Below are positions 44,799-53,793 of a stretch of 64,000 nt of DNA, piece by piece. The translations under genes were made by a program, and so were the position numbers. The notes below the pieces were generated by a model, which saw only the letters and a program-made list of their open reading frames with translations, was not told the origin of the DNA and made no database searches. Numbering within the stretch: the first letter of the stretch is position 1; each line of letters starts with the position of its first letter. The DNA comes from Oligosphaera ethanolica (GTDB lineage: Bacteria > Verrucomicrobiota > Lentisphaeria > Oligosphaerales > Oligosphaeraceae), in NCBI RefSeq assembly GCF_030814695.1, contig NZ_JAUSVL010000001.1, positions 3,508,227-3,572,226 on the forward strand, read 5' to 3'.

Positions 44799-44947
44799 TG
44801 GATCGGACGGATCGTCTGTCTTTTGTCGCGGACGGATCGGACGGATCGGACGGATCTTCTGTCTTTTGTCGCGGACGGATCGGACGGATCGGACGGATCG
44901 GACGGATCGTCGACTTGATCGGTCTGATCGGTCTGATCGGTCTGATC
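44799..44947. repeat. Interrupted 9-bp minisatellites between ymdB and rnhC
   Basis: Blocks of the 9-mer GGACGGATC (2, 3 and 4 copies) alternate with two copies of the linker TCTGTCTTTTGTCGCGGAC, followed by three copies of GATCGGTCT. The repeat keeps all frames open, producing a spurious N-terminal extension of rnhC with RIGRIGRI- and LIGLIGLI-type strings. Upstream (44600-44795) is GC-rich spacer holding no recognised feature. Confidence 0.9.
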
Positions 44948-44980
44948 ATTGCAGTTGTTTTACGAGTAAAGGGGTGTGCT

Positions 44981-45916
44981 ATGCCGCCGGCGGCGACGAG
45001 TTATGTATGTACGATTGATGCCGCGCAGGCGGTGGCTCTGCAGGGGCTGATGGCTGATCGCGGGTGGGTGTTTGACGACATGCCCTATGCGCGCTGGCGC
45101 GGTCGCCTGGGTAAGACGACGGTGGTCGCTTATCAGTCCGGCAAACTGACGGTGCAGGGTCGCGAAACGGCCGAATTCGTGCAGTTCCTCCTGGAACCCG
45201 AAATTCTGCACGAGGCCCGTTTTGGCTATGAAACCGTTCTCGCCGAAGTGGAAAGCCCCGAGCAATTTGGGCCCCACGCCGGCATTGACGAAAGCGGTAA
45301 GGGCGATTACTTCGGACCGCTGGTGGTCGCTTGCGCCTACACCGACGAGGCCAGCGCCAAGACGCTACTGCAGGCCGGCGTCGCTGACTCGAAAACCATC
45401 AAGAGCGACAAGAAAATCGCAGTGCTGGCCGACCTCATTCGCCGTGAGTGCGCCGACCGCTTCAGCGTGGTGGCCATTGGCCCGGAGACCTACAACCGCA
45501 TGTACGCGTCTTTCGGCAACCTTAACCGCCTCTTGGCCTGGGGCCATGCGCGCGCTCTGGAAAATCTGCTGGAGAAGGTGCCGGACTGCCCGCGCGCCCT
45601 CGCGGACCAGTTCGCCGCCAACGAAAACACGGTGTTGCGCGCGCTGGGCGAACGTGGCAAGCGCCTCCGCCTGGAACAGCGACCGCGCGCGGAAGCGGAC
45701 GTGGCTGTTGCGGCGGCGTCAATCCTCGCTCGCGCGGAATTCGTGCGCCGGCTGGCCCAGCTGGGCGATGGCGTCGGCGTGGAATTGCCCAAGGGCGCCA
45801 GTGCGGCCGTGCTGGCGTGCGCCAAGGCCATCGCCGCCAAGGGCGGGCGGGATGCCCTGGCCAAAGTCGCAAAAATGCACTTCAAGACTACCCTCGAGGC
45901 ACTGCCGCCGTTGTAA
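44981..45916 (+). CDS. rnhC: Ribonuclease HIII
   Basis: A 311-aa protein. The N-terminal 80 residues (SYVCTIDAAQAVALQGLMADRGW ... TVQGRETAEFVQFLLEPEIL) are the TBP-like substrate-binding domain unique to RNase HIII. The catalytic domain opens with GPHAGIDESGKGDYFGPLVVAC, the DEsGKGDyfGP signature, continues with AGVADSKTI (second Asp) and EADVAVAAASILARAEFV (third Asp region). It cleaves RNA of RNA-DNA hybrids. AAAGGGGTGTGCT before the ATG at 44981 sets the start; the longer frame upstream is only the 9-bp repeats. It ends 17 bp from the convergent gene at 45933. Confidence 0.94.
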   Translation: MPPAATSYVCTIDAAQAVALQGLMADRGWVFDDMPYARWRGRLGKTTVVAYQSGKLTVQGRETAEFVQFLLEPEILHEARFGYETVLAEVESPEQFGPHAGIDESGKGDYFGPLVVACAYTDEASAKTLLQAGVADSKTIKSDKKIAVLADLIRRECADRFSVVAIGPETYNRMYASFGNLNRLLAWGHARALENLLEKVPDCPRALADQFAANENTVLRALGERGKRLRLEQRPRAEADVAVAAASILARAEFVRRLAQLGDGVGVELPKGASAAVLACAKAIAAKGGRDALAKVAKMHFKTTLEALPPL

Positions 45917-45932
45917 GGTCGCTCGCCGGCGC

Positions 45933-46805
45933 TTATTCGTCGAGTTCCTTGATGGAGGGTCGGCGGCGGTTGACTTCATCGACCTCGGCTTTGGTAGAGC
46001 GGCGGAGGCTGAGGTTGTCGAATTTATAGACGCCGAGTGGCCAGAACGCGTAGGGCTTGATCCAGATGCGTTCGGGGCGGAAGCGGGCCATGCTGGGCAG
46101 TTTGAAGCCGAGCTCGAAGTGCCGCCAGGAGTTGGGCTTGACCACGCGGCAGGTCAGCGTGTGGCGGTAGACCATGAGGTAGTCGCCCTCGCGGGATGGC
46201 CGGTGGTTCTTGTCGGGCCCGAACATTTCGCCATAGGCGGGGCCGCCCTCGTGAGGGACGTGGAAGTAGGACGACGCCTTGCCGGCCTCGTCGGCCTTCA
46301 CGCTCGTGAAGCCGCGGATGAAGATCATCGGCGCGAAAAGTTCGGTGGATTTTGCCGGCGCCCAGACGTCGGCGCTGAGGACGAAATACTGGTCGTCGGG
46401 CTTGATCTCAATGGGTGCCGAGAAGGCCCAGACGCCTTCGTGGGCACCGACGGTCTCATACTGATTCTTCTTGCTGGTGTTGCCGCGGCCCTTGAACTCC
46501 TCTTCGGCAGTGAGGTACTTCTTCTTGTCCACTTGGAGGACGCTGGTATCGAAGACCAGACAGCGTCCGGGATTGCCCTCATTGCCCCAGCTGCTCATCA
46601 TGCCATCGACGGCGCTCCAGCCCTTGGGCGACTTGCCGCCGCCGTCTTCGAGGTCGCCGTTGACAATGAGATTCTTGCTGGCCTTGGCCTTCTGCTGCGG
46701 CTCGCCGCGGCGCGGCGCCTTGTCACCGCGTTTCTGCTGCGCGGGCGCCGCGATGGCGGTTAAGAGGGCGGCGATGACGGCGGCGATGGCGATGATTCTG
46801 CGCAT
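45933..46805 (-). CDS. Secreted protein with carbohydrate-binding-module-like fold
   Basis: A 290-aa protein with a signal peptide (MRRIIAIAAVIAALLTAIAAPAQ) and then a basic linker (KRGDKAPRRGEPQQKAKA). The main domain starts NLIVNGDLEDGGGKSPKGW, the opening NLIxNGxFE-type pattern of CBM4/9/22-like jelly rolls, followed by EGVWAFSAPIEIKPDDQYFVLSADVWA and SWRHFELGFKLPSMARFRPERIWIKPYAFWPLGVYKFDNLSLR, where YKFDNLSLR is the typical last strand. It probably binds polysaccharide at the cell surface or in the periplasm. GGGAGGCACACC precedes the ATG. Confidence 0.75.
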   Translation of the reverse strand: MRRIIAIAAVIAALLTAIAAPAQQKRGDKAPRRGEPQQKAKASKNLIVNGDLEDGGGKSPKGWSAVDGMMSSWGNEGNPGRCLVFDTSVLQVDKKKYLTAEEEFKGRGNTSKKNQYETVGAHEGVWAFSAPIEIKPDDQYFVLSADVWAPAKSTELFAPMIFIRGFTSVKADEAGKASSYFHVPHEGGPAYGEMFGPDKNHRPSREGDYLMVYRHTLTCRVVKPNSWRHFELGFKLPSMARFRPERIWIKPYAFWPLGVYKFDNLSLRRSTKAEVDEVNRRRPSIKELDE

Positions 46806-46840
46806 GGTGTGCCTCCCTGGCGAGCTGGCCGTGTGGCGGA

Positions 46841-49800
46841 TCAGAATTGTTCGAGGAGGAATTCGACGTCTTCGGGGCTGAGATCGTGGATGGCGGTCGG
46901 CGCGCCGCCGAGGAGGCGGTGGAAGGTCTCGCGCTTGCTGTCCTGCAGACTGAGAATTTTTTCTTCGATGGTATGCCTAGTGACCAGTTTGATGGCGGTG
47001 ACGGTGCGGTTTTGGCCGATGCGGTGGGTGCGGTCGGTGGCCTGGTCTTCCACCATCGGGTTCCACCACAGATCGTAGTGGATGACGGTGTCGGCGCCAG
47101 TGAGATTGAGGCCGACGCCGCCGGCCTTGAGGCTCAGCAGGAACACCGGGATGTCGCTGTTCTGGTTGAAATGATCCACGCGCTGCTGGCGGTCCTTGGT
47201 GTTGCCGTCCATGTACTCGTAGGGAATGCGGGCCTTCTTCAGCCAGTCGGGGAAGAGCCCGAGGACGCTGGTGAACTGGCTGAACAGCAGAATGCGGTGG
47301 CCGCTGTCAATGGCTTCGAGAATTACTTCCTTGGCCAGCTCAAATTTCACCGACGGCATGTCGTCGGGACTGCCCGAGAGGTATTCCTGCGGGAGCAGTG
47401 CCGGGTGGCAGCATGCCTGGCGCAGGCGCAGGAGCGTCGCCAGCACGTCGAAGCGGTGTTCCTGCCAGCCCTCGCGCTTGGCCAGTTCGAGGAGCTTGCG
47501 GCCGGCGAGCAGCAGATTGTCATAGAGCTGGCGTTGGTCGTTGCCCAGTTCGCAGTAGAGGATCTGTTCCAGTTTGGCGGGCAGCTCTGCGCAGACTTCG
47601 TGCTTGGTGCGCCGGAGGATGAAGGGCCGGATTTGGCTGGCGAGTTGGTCGGCCAATTCACCGCGCTGGTCGCCACCCTGCTTCTTCTCGTAGAGCTGCC
47701 GGAAATCACGGTGGGTTCCCAGGTAGCCCGGCAGCAGAAAGTCAAAGAGCGACCAGAGGTCCGATGGCGAATTTTCGACGGGCGTGCCGGTGAGCACGAG
47801 ACGGTGGTCGGCCTTGAGTTCTTTGCAGGCGTGGGCGTTGGCGGTGCGTGGGTTCTTGATGTGCTGTGCTTCGTCGAGGACGACGTAGTCGAATTCCATG
47901 CTTTCGTATTCGAAGGAATCGCGGCGCAGGAGCGCGTAGGAGGTGATGATGAGGTCGTACTGGTCGAGGTCCAGGAAGACTTTAGCGCGCTCGGTGCCGC
48001 GGATGATGACGCTGCGCAGTTCTGGCGTGAAGCGTTGCGCCTCGGCGAGCCAGTTGTCCAGCAGACTGGTGGGGCAGACGACCAGCGACGGCTTGTTGCT
48101 CAGCTCCATGACCTTGCGCGACATGATGGCGGCCAGCGCCTGGATGGTCTTGCCCAGGCCCATTTCGTCAGCCAAGATGCCGTGGAAACCGCAGGATTCG
48201 AGGACGGATAGCCAGCGGATGCCCTCGCGCTGGTAGTCGCGCAGGCGCACCCGCAGCGCGGCGGGCAGGGGGCGTTCGGGCTCGGTTTCCGGGTGCTGCA
48301 GCTTGTCCCGCAGGGAATGCCAGTTGGGGCGGGGGCCGGCCCAGAAGGGCGCGACTTCGTCGGCCAGGGCCAACGCGTGGCAGCGGGCGAAGTGGAAGGC
48401 GTTGTCGTCCCGCGAACTGGCGCGTTTGCTCATGGCCCGTAGGACCTGGAAGAGCTCCAAGGACAGCTTGACGATGGCGCCGTTAGGCAGACGGATGAAA
48501 TCCTCGTCGCGGTGAATGGCCTCCAGCGCGAGCTGGAAGGGAATGGGCGTCCCGTCGGCGGCCTTGAGGTTGCAGGTGGTGGAGAACCACGAATCGCCCT
48601 CGTCCACCGCCTGGATGTCCATGCGCGCTTCGGAACAGGCGGCGAGGTTGGTGCGCACCTGCGGCGTCCAGAAAATGAGCCAGTGCGACGGCAGTTTTTT
48701 GGTGGTTTCCTGCATGAATGTCCAAATGGCGTGGCTGTCCATCAAGCGGAGGCGATGCCAGCTGCTGTCGCTGTGGACGAAGCCGGCCGCGAGGATGAAC
48801 GCCTGGGCCTCGTCCTCCCGCTCGCTGTCGCGGCGGACGAAGCGGTTGCCGCCAACACTGATGACGGGCTCGCCGCCGACTTCAACGCGCTTGCCGCCGT
48901 AGTCGAATTGCAGATCGCCGACGAGGCCATCGCTTTCCCAGTCGAGGGTGAGGACGGGACGGACGCGGCCGATGTCGACGCCGAGTTGGGTCGAGATCCG
49001 CGACAGGGTGATTTTGCCCGGGAACTGCCGTTGTTCGCATAGCAGGGTGAGGCAGGACAACTCGGTGGCGCTGAGCTGCAGTGGCTGGCCTTCCAGGAAG
49101 AGCCGCAGCCAGTTGTAGGGGAGGATGCCCGGGAACCACCAGTACTCGGAGTCGCGGCCGACCCAGAAGCCCGCCCGGCCGGTAATGAAGGACAGGCGGT
49201 CGGGCGGCACGGCGCCGCGCTCGGGCACGATGATCCGCGGCACCACGGTCGCGTTGTCGCCCTCGGGCGTGACATTGAAATGGATCTGCAGCGGCGCTAG
49301 ATGGACCTGGACGATGCCCGCTGGCGTGCTCAGGATGTTCGACCCGCGCAGGCAGTGGAAGAGGTCCGCTAGGGCGTAGCAGTCCAGACTGAGATCGCGC
49401 AGCGAAAATTCCGCGTACTGCAGCAGAAACTGCATGACATGCTGCATCTGTGGATCAAAATCCGCCAGGGTCATGCCTGCCGATGCCTGGCCGTTTTCGA
49501 TCAGCCGTTTGATGTTGCCTTGCGCGTAGGTCTTGCCATTGTACTGAATTTCGCCGCGGATGACCACGCGCTGGCTGGGAATCTCCAAATTCGGCAATTC
49601 GTCCGGACAACTCAAGACGAGCCTCGCGGCTGGCGTTGTGCTGCGCAGATAGCCGCGCAGCGCGTCCATCGTCAGCGAATTGAAGCCGCCACGCAAGGCC
49701 GCGACATCGCCATATTGCGGTGGCGTGGGTCCGGGCGCCGGCGCGCCGCCCTGCGTCGTGCCGGCGGTGCCGGCGCTTCCCGGCGTTGGCAGGGCGGCGA

Positions 49801-50083
49801 GCATTTCGGGATTTTCCTGGGCGACGTGGAGCAGCGCGGCGATGATGTGCGGGCAGTAGTGCCGTTGGGCGGAGCAGGTGCAACGGCAGCTCAACTGGCG
49901 GTTGCGCAGGGCTAGCGATACGCGTTCGAAGGTGCCGCGGTCGTTCGCCAGGCGGACGTCGATGTTGCGTGGCGCAAAATGGGCGTCAAGGATGCCGCCC
50001 TGCAGGAAGAGCGCCCGGCCGGACTCCCAGATGGCTGGCGTCGTCTGGGCGGCAATGTGTTTTTGCAATTCGTCACTAGGCAT
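46841..50083 (-). CDS. SNF2-family DEAD/DEAH ATPase with N-terminal SWIM zinc finger
   Basis: A 1080-aa protein. Residues about 45-85 contain a SWIM motif: RQLSCRCTCSAQRHYCPHIIAAL (CxC...CxH). A middle region (about 330-600) is unassigned beta/alpha. The SNF2 ATPase part shows YQREGIRWLSVLESCGFHGILADEMGLGKTIQAL (motif I), VCPTSLLDNWLAE (Ia), VVLDEAQHIKNP (DEAQ box), VLTGTPVENS (III), HRILLFSQFTSVL, FLLSLKAGGVGLNLTGADTVIHYDLWWNP and DRTHRIGQNRTV (V-VI). It is a probable DNA translocase; SWIM-SNF2 proteins are common housekeeping-like genes in this group, of unknown role. ATG 50083 is preferred to a TTG at 50098. Confidence 0.93.
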   Translation of the reverse strand: MPSDELQKHIAAQTTPAIWESGRALFLQGGILDAHFAPRNIDVRLANDRGTFERVSLALRNRQLSCRCTCSAQRHYCPHIIAALLHVAQENPEMLAALPTPGSAGTAGTTQGGAPAPGPTPPQYGDVAALRGGFNSLTMDALRGYLRSTTPAARLVLSCPDELPNLEIPSQRVVIRGEIQYNGKTYAQGNIKRLIENGQASAGMTLADFDPQMQHVMQFLLQYAEFSLRDLSLDCYALADLFHCLRGSNILSTPAGIVQVHLAPLQIHFNVTPEGDNATVVPRIIVPERGAVPPDRLSFITGRAGFWVGRDSEYWWFPGILPYNWLRLFLEGQPLQLSATELSCLTLLCEQRQFPGKITLSRISTQLGVDIGRVRPVLTLDWESDGLVGDLQFDYGGKRVEVGGEPVISVGGNRFVRRDSEREDEAQAFILAAGFVHSDSSWHRLRLMDSHAIWTFMQETTKKLPSHWLIFWTPQVRTNLAACSEARMDIQAVDEGDSWFSTTCNLKAADGTPIPFQLALEAIHRDEDFIRLPNGAIVKLSLELFQVLRAMSKRASSRDDNAFHFARCHALALADEVAPFWAGPRPNWHSLRDKLQHPETEPERPLPAALRVRLRDYQREGIRWLSVLESCGFHGILADEMGLGKTIQALAAIMSRKVMELSNKPSLVVCPTSLLDNWLAEAQRFTPELRSVIIRGTERAKVFLDLDQYDLIITSYALLRRDSFEYESMEFDYVVLDEAQHIKNPRTANAHACKELKADHRLVLTGTPVENSPSDLWSLFDFLLPGYLGTHRDFRQLYEKKQGGDQRGELADQLASQIRPFILRRTKHEVCAELPAKLEQILYCELGNDQRQLYDNLLLAGRKLLELAKREGWQEHRFDVLATLLRLRQACCHPALLPQEYLSGSPDDMPSVKFELAKEVILEAIDSGHRILLFSQFTSVLGLFPDWLKKARIPYEYMDGNTKDRQQRVDHFNQNSDIPVFLLSLKAGGVGLNLTGADTVIHYDLWWNPMVEDQATDRTHRIGQNRTVTAIKLVTRHTIEEKILSLQDSKRETFHRLLGGAPTAIHDLSPEDVEFLLEQF

Positions 50084-50196
50084 GGCGTATTCTGGCAATA
50101 GGGTGGAAAAGGCAATTTGTCAGTATAATCCCCGGGGGGTGTTTTACAATGGCGCACGACCGCTTGGCGCGGGGCGCGGGGGGGAAGGAATGCATC

Positions 50197-50312
50197 CGCA
50201 GATTCCGCAGATTAACGCAGATTATTTTTGCGGGTGGGGGGCTTGGTAGTCCGGGGGGCTGCGCGGTACCGGCGGCTCTATGGACGCTATGGACAGTATG
50301 GACGCTATGGAC
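50197..50312. repeat. CGCAGATTAACGCAGATTATT repeat fragment and 9-bp minisatellite
   Basis: CGCAGATTCCGCAGATTAACG (from 50197) is shared with 57690 and 59580. At 50278-50312 four copies of the 9-mer CTATGGACG/A follow, and an imperfect family B end (TGACCGATTACTGCC) lies at about 50330. No gene in this 375-bp interval between the SNF2 gene and rnr. Confidence 0.75.
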
Positions 50313-50458
50313 AAAATTCGGTGTTACTGACCGATTACTGCCGACCGTTGGCGTGGCCGTCACGCCGTTGAAATAGCGACGAGCGGGCATATACTAATAG
50401 TTTGTTTTTACCGTCCCCCGCCGGAGGAAGATGCCGCTCACAACAACAGGACAAAAGC

Positions 50459-52795
50459 ATGCCCAGTGATGCCAAAATGCGCCAGGAAATCATTCGTCTG
50501 CTGCGCGCCGACAACGGCGGTGGCCTGCGCAAGACGACACTGCGGCAACAGCTGGGGCAAATGGACGAAACACAGTTCCGCAAGGTGACCAAGGCCATGC
50601 TCGCCGACGGCACGATGCTCGCCGGACGCGGTGGGCGCCTGGCTCTGCCAAAAGAGCCCGGGCCCCCGGCCGTCAAACGCGGCGGGCAAACGGCGGGCGC
50701 GCAGGGCGCGGCCACAAGCGGCCAGAAACGCGGCGGGCAAACGGCGGGCGCGCAGGGCGCGGCCCCAAGCGGCCAGAAACGCGGCGCGAAGTCGTCCCCT
50801 GCGCAGGGCGCGGCCCCAAGCGGTCGCCACCAACGCGGCGGATCGCCAGCCTCGGCGAAGAAGGACGAGGTGCTGGTTGCGGGCGTCATTCAGATGACCA
50901 CCAAGGGCTTTGGCTTTGTCAATCAGGACGGCGACGACAACAAGGACATCTTCATCCCCGCCGGGCGCAATCAGAGTGCGTTCAGCGGCGATCGCGTGAT
51001 GGTGCGCATTACGGCCAACGACGACGCGCGTGGGCCGGTTGGCGAAGTCGCCAAGGTTCTTGAGCGTGGCCACGAGGAGATTGTCGGCTGCTTCGGTGTG
51101 ACGGACGACGGTTACGGGGTGCGGCCCCTGCGGCGCGAGCTGCCGGCATTCATCCCGCTGATCGCCGGCGATGGCGATGCGGCGTTGGCCAACGGCGTGC
51201 AGCCGGGCGACTGGGTGTTGGTCGAGCTGCTGCATCACGACAGCGACTCCAGCAAGGCCCAGGCGAAGCTGCTGCGCCGTCTGCAGAAGAGCGGCACGGT
51301 TTCCGGCGACCTCGTGGCTATCATGAGCGAATATGATCTGCCCAAGCCCTACACGGCGGCCTACGAAAACGCCGCGCTGGCGCAGGAGCCCCTGCCGGTT
51401 GCGCGCGAAGACTGCACCAAGCTGGCCACGGTCACCGTCGACCCCCTCGATGCGCGGGATTTTGACGACGCGCTGTCGCTGACGCCCACGGCGGAGCCCG
51501 GCGTAGTCACAGTCGGCGTCCATATCGCCGACGTGGCTTGTCTTATTCCCATGGACGAGAAGCTCGATCTGGCGGCGCGCAGCCGCGGCTTCACGGCCTA
51601 TCTGCCAGGCAAGACCCTGCCCATGCTACCGAGTTCGCTGGCGACCGACCGTTGCAGTCTGCGCGAGAACGAAGACCGCCTGGCGCACACGGTGTTTATT
51701 GATATCGAGACGACGACAGGCGTGGTGCGGTCCTACCGCCGGGCGCATACGCTCATCCGCGTTCGCCAGCGCCTGGCCTACGAAGAAGTCGAACGCGTGC
51801 TGGAAAGCAAGAAGCACGACGTGAGCCTGAAGCCCGGCGTGGAGAAGCTCCTGCGCGAACTCTCGGCCTGCGCTGAGAAGATGCGCCAGAAACGCCAGGA
51901 AGAAGAGCTGTTCCTGCCTCTGGCCGTGCCGGAAATGCGCGTGATCTGCGCGGGCAAACCGCCGCGGGTGGTCGGCATCCAGAAGAGCGAAGGCAGCCCC
52001 TCGCATGAGATGATTGAGGAATTCATGCTGGCGGCCAATGTCTGCGTCGCCCACGAGATGCTCAAGCGCAAAATCCCGGGTGTCTATCGCAATCATGCCG
52101 CGCCGGAGCCCGAGATCCTCGAGGGCTTCGCCGCCCAGGCCGGCGTGATGCTGCACCGCAAGGCGCCGAAACTGCGCAAGCGCCCCGGGTTGGTCAAATT
52201 CCTCCGCGATCTGGGCGCCGGGGCATCGGCGAGCATGCTGAGCTTCTCGCTGCTGCGGATACTGCCGCGCGCGGAGTACGGCGTCGAAAGCCAGGGCCAT
52301 TTTGGCCTGGGCAAGGACCTGTACTGCCATTTCACCAGCCCCATCCGGCGCTACACGGACCTGCTGGTGCATCAGCAGCTGCTGGCGCTGGACCAGGGAC
52401 GGTCGCCGCGGCCGGGCACGATGCTGACCGATTACGTCGCCCGCTGCAACGCCCTGGAAGCCAATGTGGACCAGGCCTGCTACGCGCTGGCGGACCGCCT
52501 GAAGGTGCGCTATCTGCTTGACCAGCAGGAGGGCAACGCGGCGCTGCCCATCACCGGCCTGGTCAGTCGCGTGACGGCGGCGGGCCTGAATATCTATCTG
52601 CCGGATCTCGGCCTCATGGGCTTTGTGCCCGTGCGCAGCCTGGGCGCCGGCCCCTGGCAGTTCGTGGCTGAACGCTACGCGCTGGAGAACCGCCGCAGCA
52701 GCAAGCGCTACCGCTGCGGCGACGAGCTGTCGCTACGCATCAAGGACGCCGATGTCGTCCGCGGTGAACTGGAATTGGCGCCGGTCGGCCATTGA
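50459..52795 (+). CDS. rnr: Ribonuclease R
   Basis: A 778-aa protein. An N-terminal winged-helix region (DAKMRQEIIRLLRADNGGGLRKTTLRQQL) is followed by a low-complexity basic linker (about residues 70-130) made of a 17-aa repeat. Cold-shock/OB domains (VLVAGVIQMTTKGFGFVNQDG, DIFIPAGRNQSAFSGDRVMV) lead to the RNB exonuclease domain with VDPLDARDFDDALSLT (catalytic Asp cluster), SPIRRYTDLLVHQQL and a C-terminal S1 domain (ITGLVSRVTAAGLNIYLPDLGLMGFV). It degrades structured RNA 3' to 5'. The start at 50459 follows CAGGACAAAAGC; a stronger GGAGGAAG at 50422 precedes an ATG opening only a 12-codon frame. Confidence 0.93.
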   Translation: MPSDAKMRQEIIRLLRADNGGGLRKTTLRQQLGQMDETQFRKVTKAMLADGTMLAGRGGRLALPKEPGPPAVKRGGQTAGAQGAATSGQKRGGQTAGAQGAAPSGQKRGAKSSPAQGAAPSGRHQRGGSPASAKKDEVLVAGVIQMTTKGFGFVNQDGDDNKDIFIPAGRNQSAFSGDRVMVRITANDDARGPVGEVAKVLERGHEEIVGCFGVTDDGYGVRPLRRELPAFIPLIAGDGDAALANGVQPGDWVLVELLHHDSDSSKAQAKLLRRLQKSGTVSGDLVAIMSEYDLPKPYTAAYENAALAQEPLPVAREDCTKLATVTVDPLDARDFDDALSLTPTAEPGVVTVGVHIADVACLIPMDEKLDLAARSRGFTAYLPGKTLPMLPSSLATDRCSLRENEDRLAHTVFIDIETTTGVVRSYRRAHTLIRVRQRLAYEEVERVLESKKHDVSLKPGVEKLLRELSACAEKMRQKRQEEELFLPLAVPEMRVICAGKPPRVVGIQKSEGSPSHEMIEEFMLAANVCVAHEMLKRKIPGVYRNHAAPEPEILEGFAAQAGVMLHRKAPKLRKRPGLVKFLRDLGAGASASMLSFSLLRILPRAEYGVESQGHFGLGKDLYCHFTSPIRRYTDLLVHQQLLALDQGRSPRPGTMLTDYVARCNALEANVDQACYALADRLKVRYLLDQQEGNAALPITGLVSRVTAAGLNIYLPDLGLMGFVPVRSLGAGPWQFVAERYALENRRSSKRYRCGDELSLRIKDADVVRGELELAPVGH

Positions 52796-52857
52796 GGCGC
52801 GTCCTGGCGTCGGGTGTTAGAACATATTGCAGACAACCAAGCAAGGAGTAACAGAAC

Positions 52858-53694
52858 GTGTTGACGTTGGTATTGTCGTTTTTGACGGGTGTGATTTTTT
52901 GGTTCTCGCTGAATGCGGCCTGGCCGGACCATCCGGTGTGGAACAGCGTGCTGGGCGTGCTGGGCTTCATCGGCGTGGCCATACTGGTCAATTTGCTGAT
53001 GCGAAAACGGCTGGAAGCCATCTTCAATGATGTGCAGAAGAGCATCATGGACACGCAGGAGCGGCTGAAACGCAAGGTCACCATGCTGCAGAACAAGATG
53101 CAGGGCGGGCCGAAACTTCAGGCCATGGTGGAAAAAGAGCAGGCCGAGTCCATCCGCGAGGCCATTAAGATCCTGGACCGCGTGGACCCGCTCAAGAAAT
53201 GGAACGTGCTGGCCATCAGACAGGCCAATACTCTGCGCGGGCAGCTGCTGTTCCAGATCAAGGACTTCGCGGCGGCCGATCCTTTTCTGGACAAGGCGCT
53301 GGTGCTCGATCCGCTCACTCTGGCCATGCAGATGACCCGCTGGTACAAGCGCGGCAAGATGGACGAGGTCACCAAGGCTTTCAAGAAGGGCATCAAGCGC
53401 TTCAAGGACGACAAGGCGACGCTGATTTACGCCCTCTACGCGTGGATTCTGGTGGCCGAAGGGCGCCAGGATGAGGCCGTGGTCGTGCTGGACGAGGGCA
53501 AGACCAAGACCGAAAACGAGACGCTGAAGCAGAACTGGGAACACCTGGTGAACAACCGCGTCAAGCGCTTCAGCAACGCCGGTCTCGGCGAGCAATGGTA
53601 CGCGCTCTACCTGGAACAACCCAAAGCCCAACAGGTCAGAATGCAGGCGCCTTTCGGTGGTGGCCCTGGCATGGGCGGCCGGCGCTTCCGCTGA
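52858..53694 (+). CDS. Membrane-anchored TPR-like protein of unknown function
   Basis: A 278-aa protein with a GTG start after AAGGAGTAACAGAAC. Two N-terminal membrane helices (LTLVLSFLTGVIFWFSLNAAW and SVLGVLGFIGVAILVNLLM, residues about 1-50) are followed by a charged helix (ERLKRKVTMLQNKMQ) and tetratricopeptide-like helices: NTLRGQLLFQIKDFAAADPFLDKALVLDP, KRGKMDEVTKAFKKGIKRFKDDKATLIYALYAWILVAEGRQDEAVVVLDEG. The C-terminus is glycine-rich and basic (FGGGPGMGGRRFR). It probably scaffolds proteins at the cytoplasmic face of the membrane. It follows rnr by 62 bp and ends at a good terminator (53719-53751). Confidence 0.8.
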   Translation: MLTLVLSFLTGVIFWFSLNAAWPDHPVWNSVLGVLGFIGVAILVNLLMRKRLEAIFNDVQKSIMDTQERLKRKVTMLQNKMQGGPKLQAMVEKEQAESIREAIKILDRVDPLKKWNVLAIRQANTLRGQLLFQIKDFAAADPFLDKALVLDPLTLAMQMTRWYKRGKMDEVTKAFKKGIKRFKDDKATLIYALYAWILVAEGRQDEAVVVLDEGKTKTENETLKQNWEHLVNNRVKRFSNAGLGEQWYALYLEQPKAQQVRMQAPFGGGPGMGGRRFR

Positions 53695-53718
53695 GGGCCC
53701 ATAACTGGTTTGTCTGGA

Positions 53719-53751
53719 CGGCCGGAGCCTGGGTCCGGCCGCCTTTATTTT
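53719..53751 (+). terminator. Rho-independent terminator
   Basis: CGGCCGGA (53719-53726) pairs with TCCGGCCG (53734-53741) around a 7-nt loop; the tail is CCTTTATTTT. Located 24 bp after the TPR-like gene. Confidence 0.85.
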
Positions 53752-53793
53752 ATCCGTGGCTAAGCGAAGAATGGATCATCGGAAAGGACTGAG

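Noticed and set aside
44714..44980. 90-residue N-terminal extension of RNase HIII with RIGRIGRI and LIGLIGLI strings
   Set aside because: It is the translated 9-bp minisatellite; AAAGGGG precedes the ATG at 44981, where homology begins.
50431..50469. 12-codon leader frame with a strong GGAGGAAG just before rnr
   Set aside because: The spacing is only 3 nt, the peptide has no attenuation feature, and rnr itself starts at 50459 in another frame; insufficient support.
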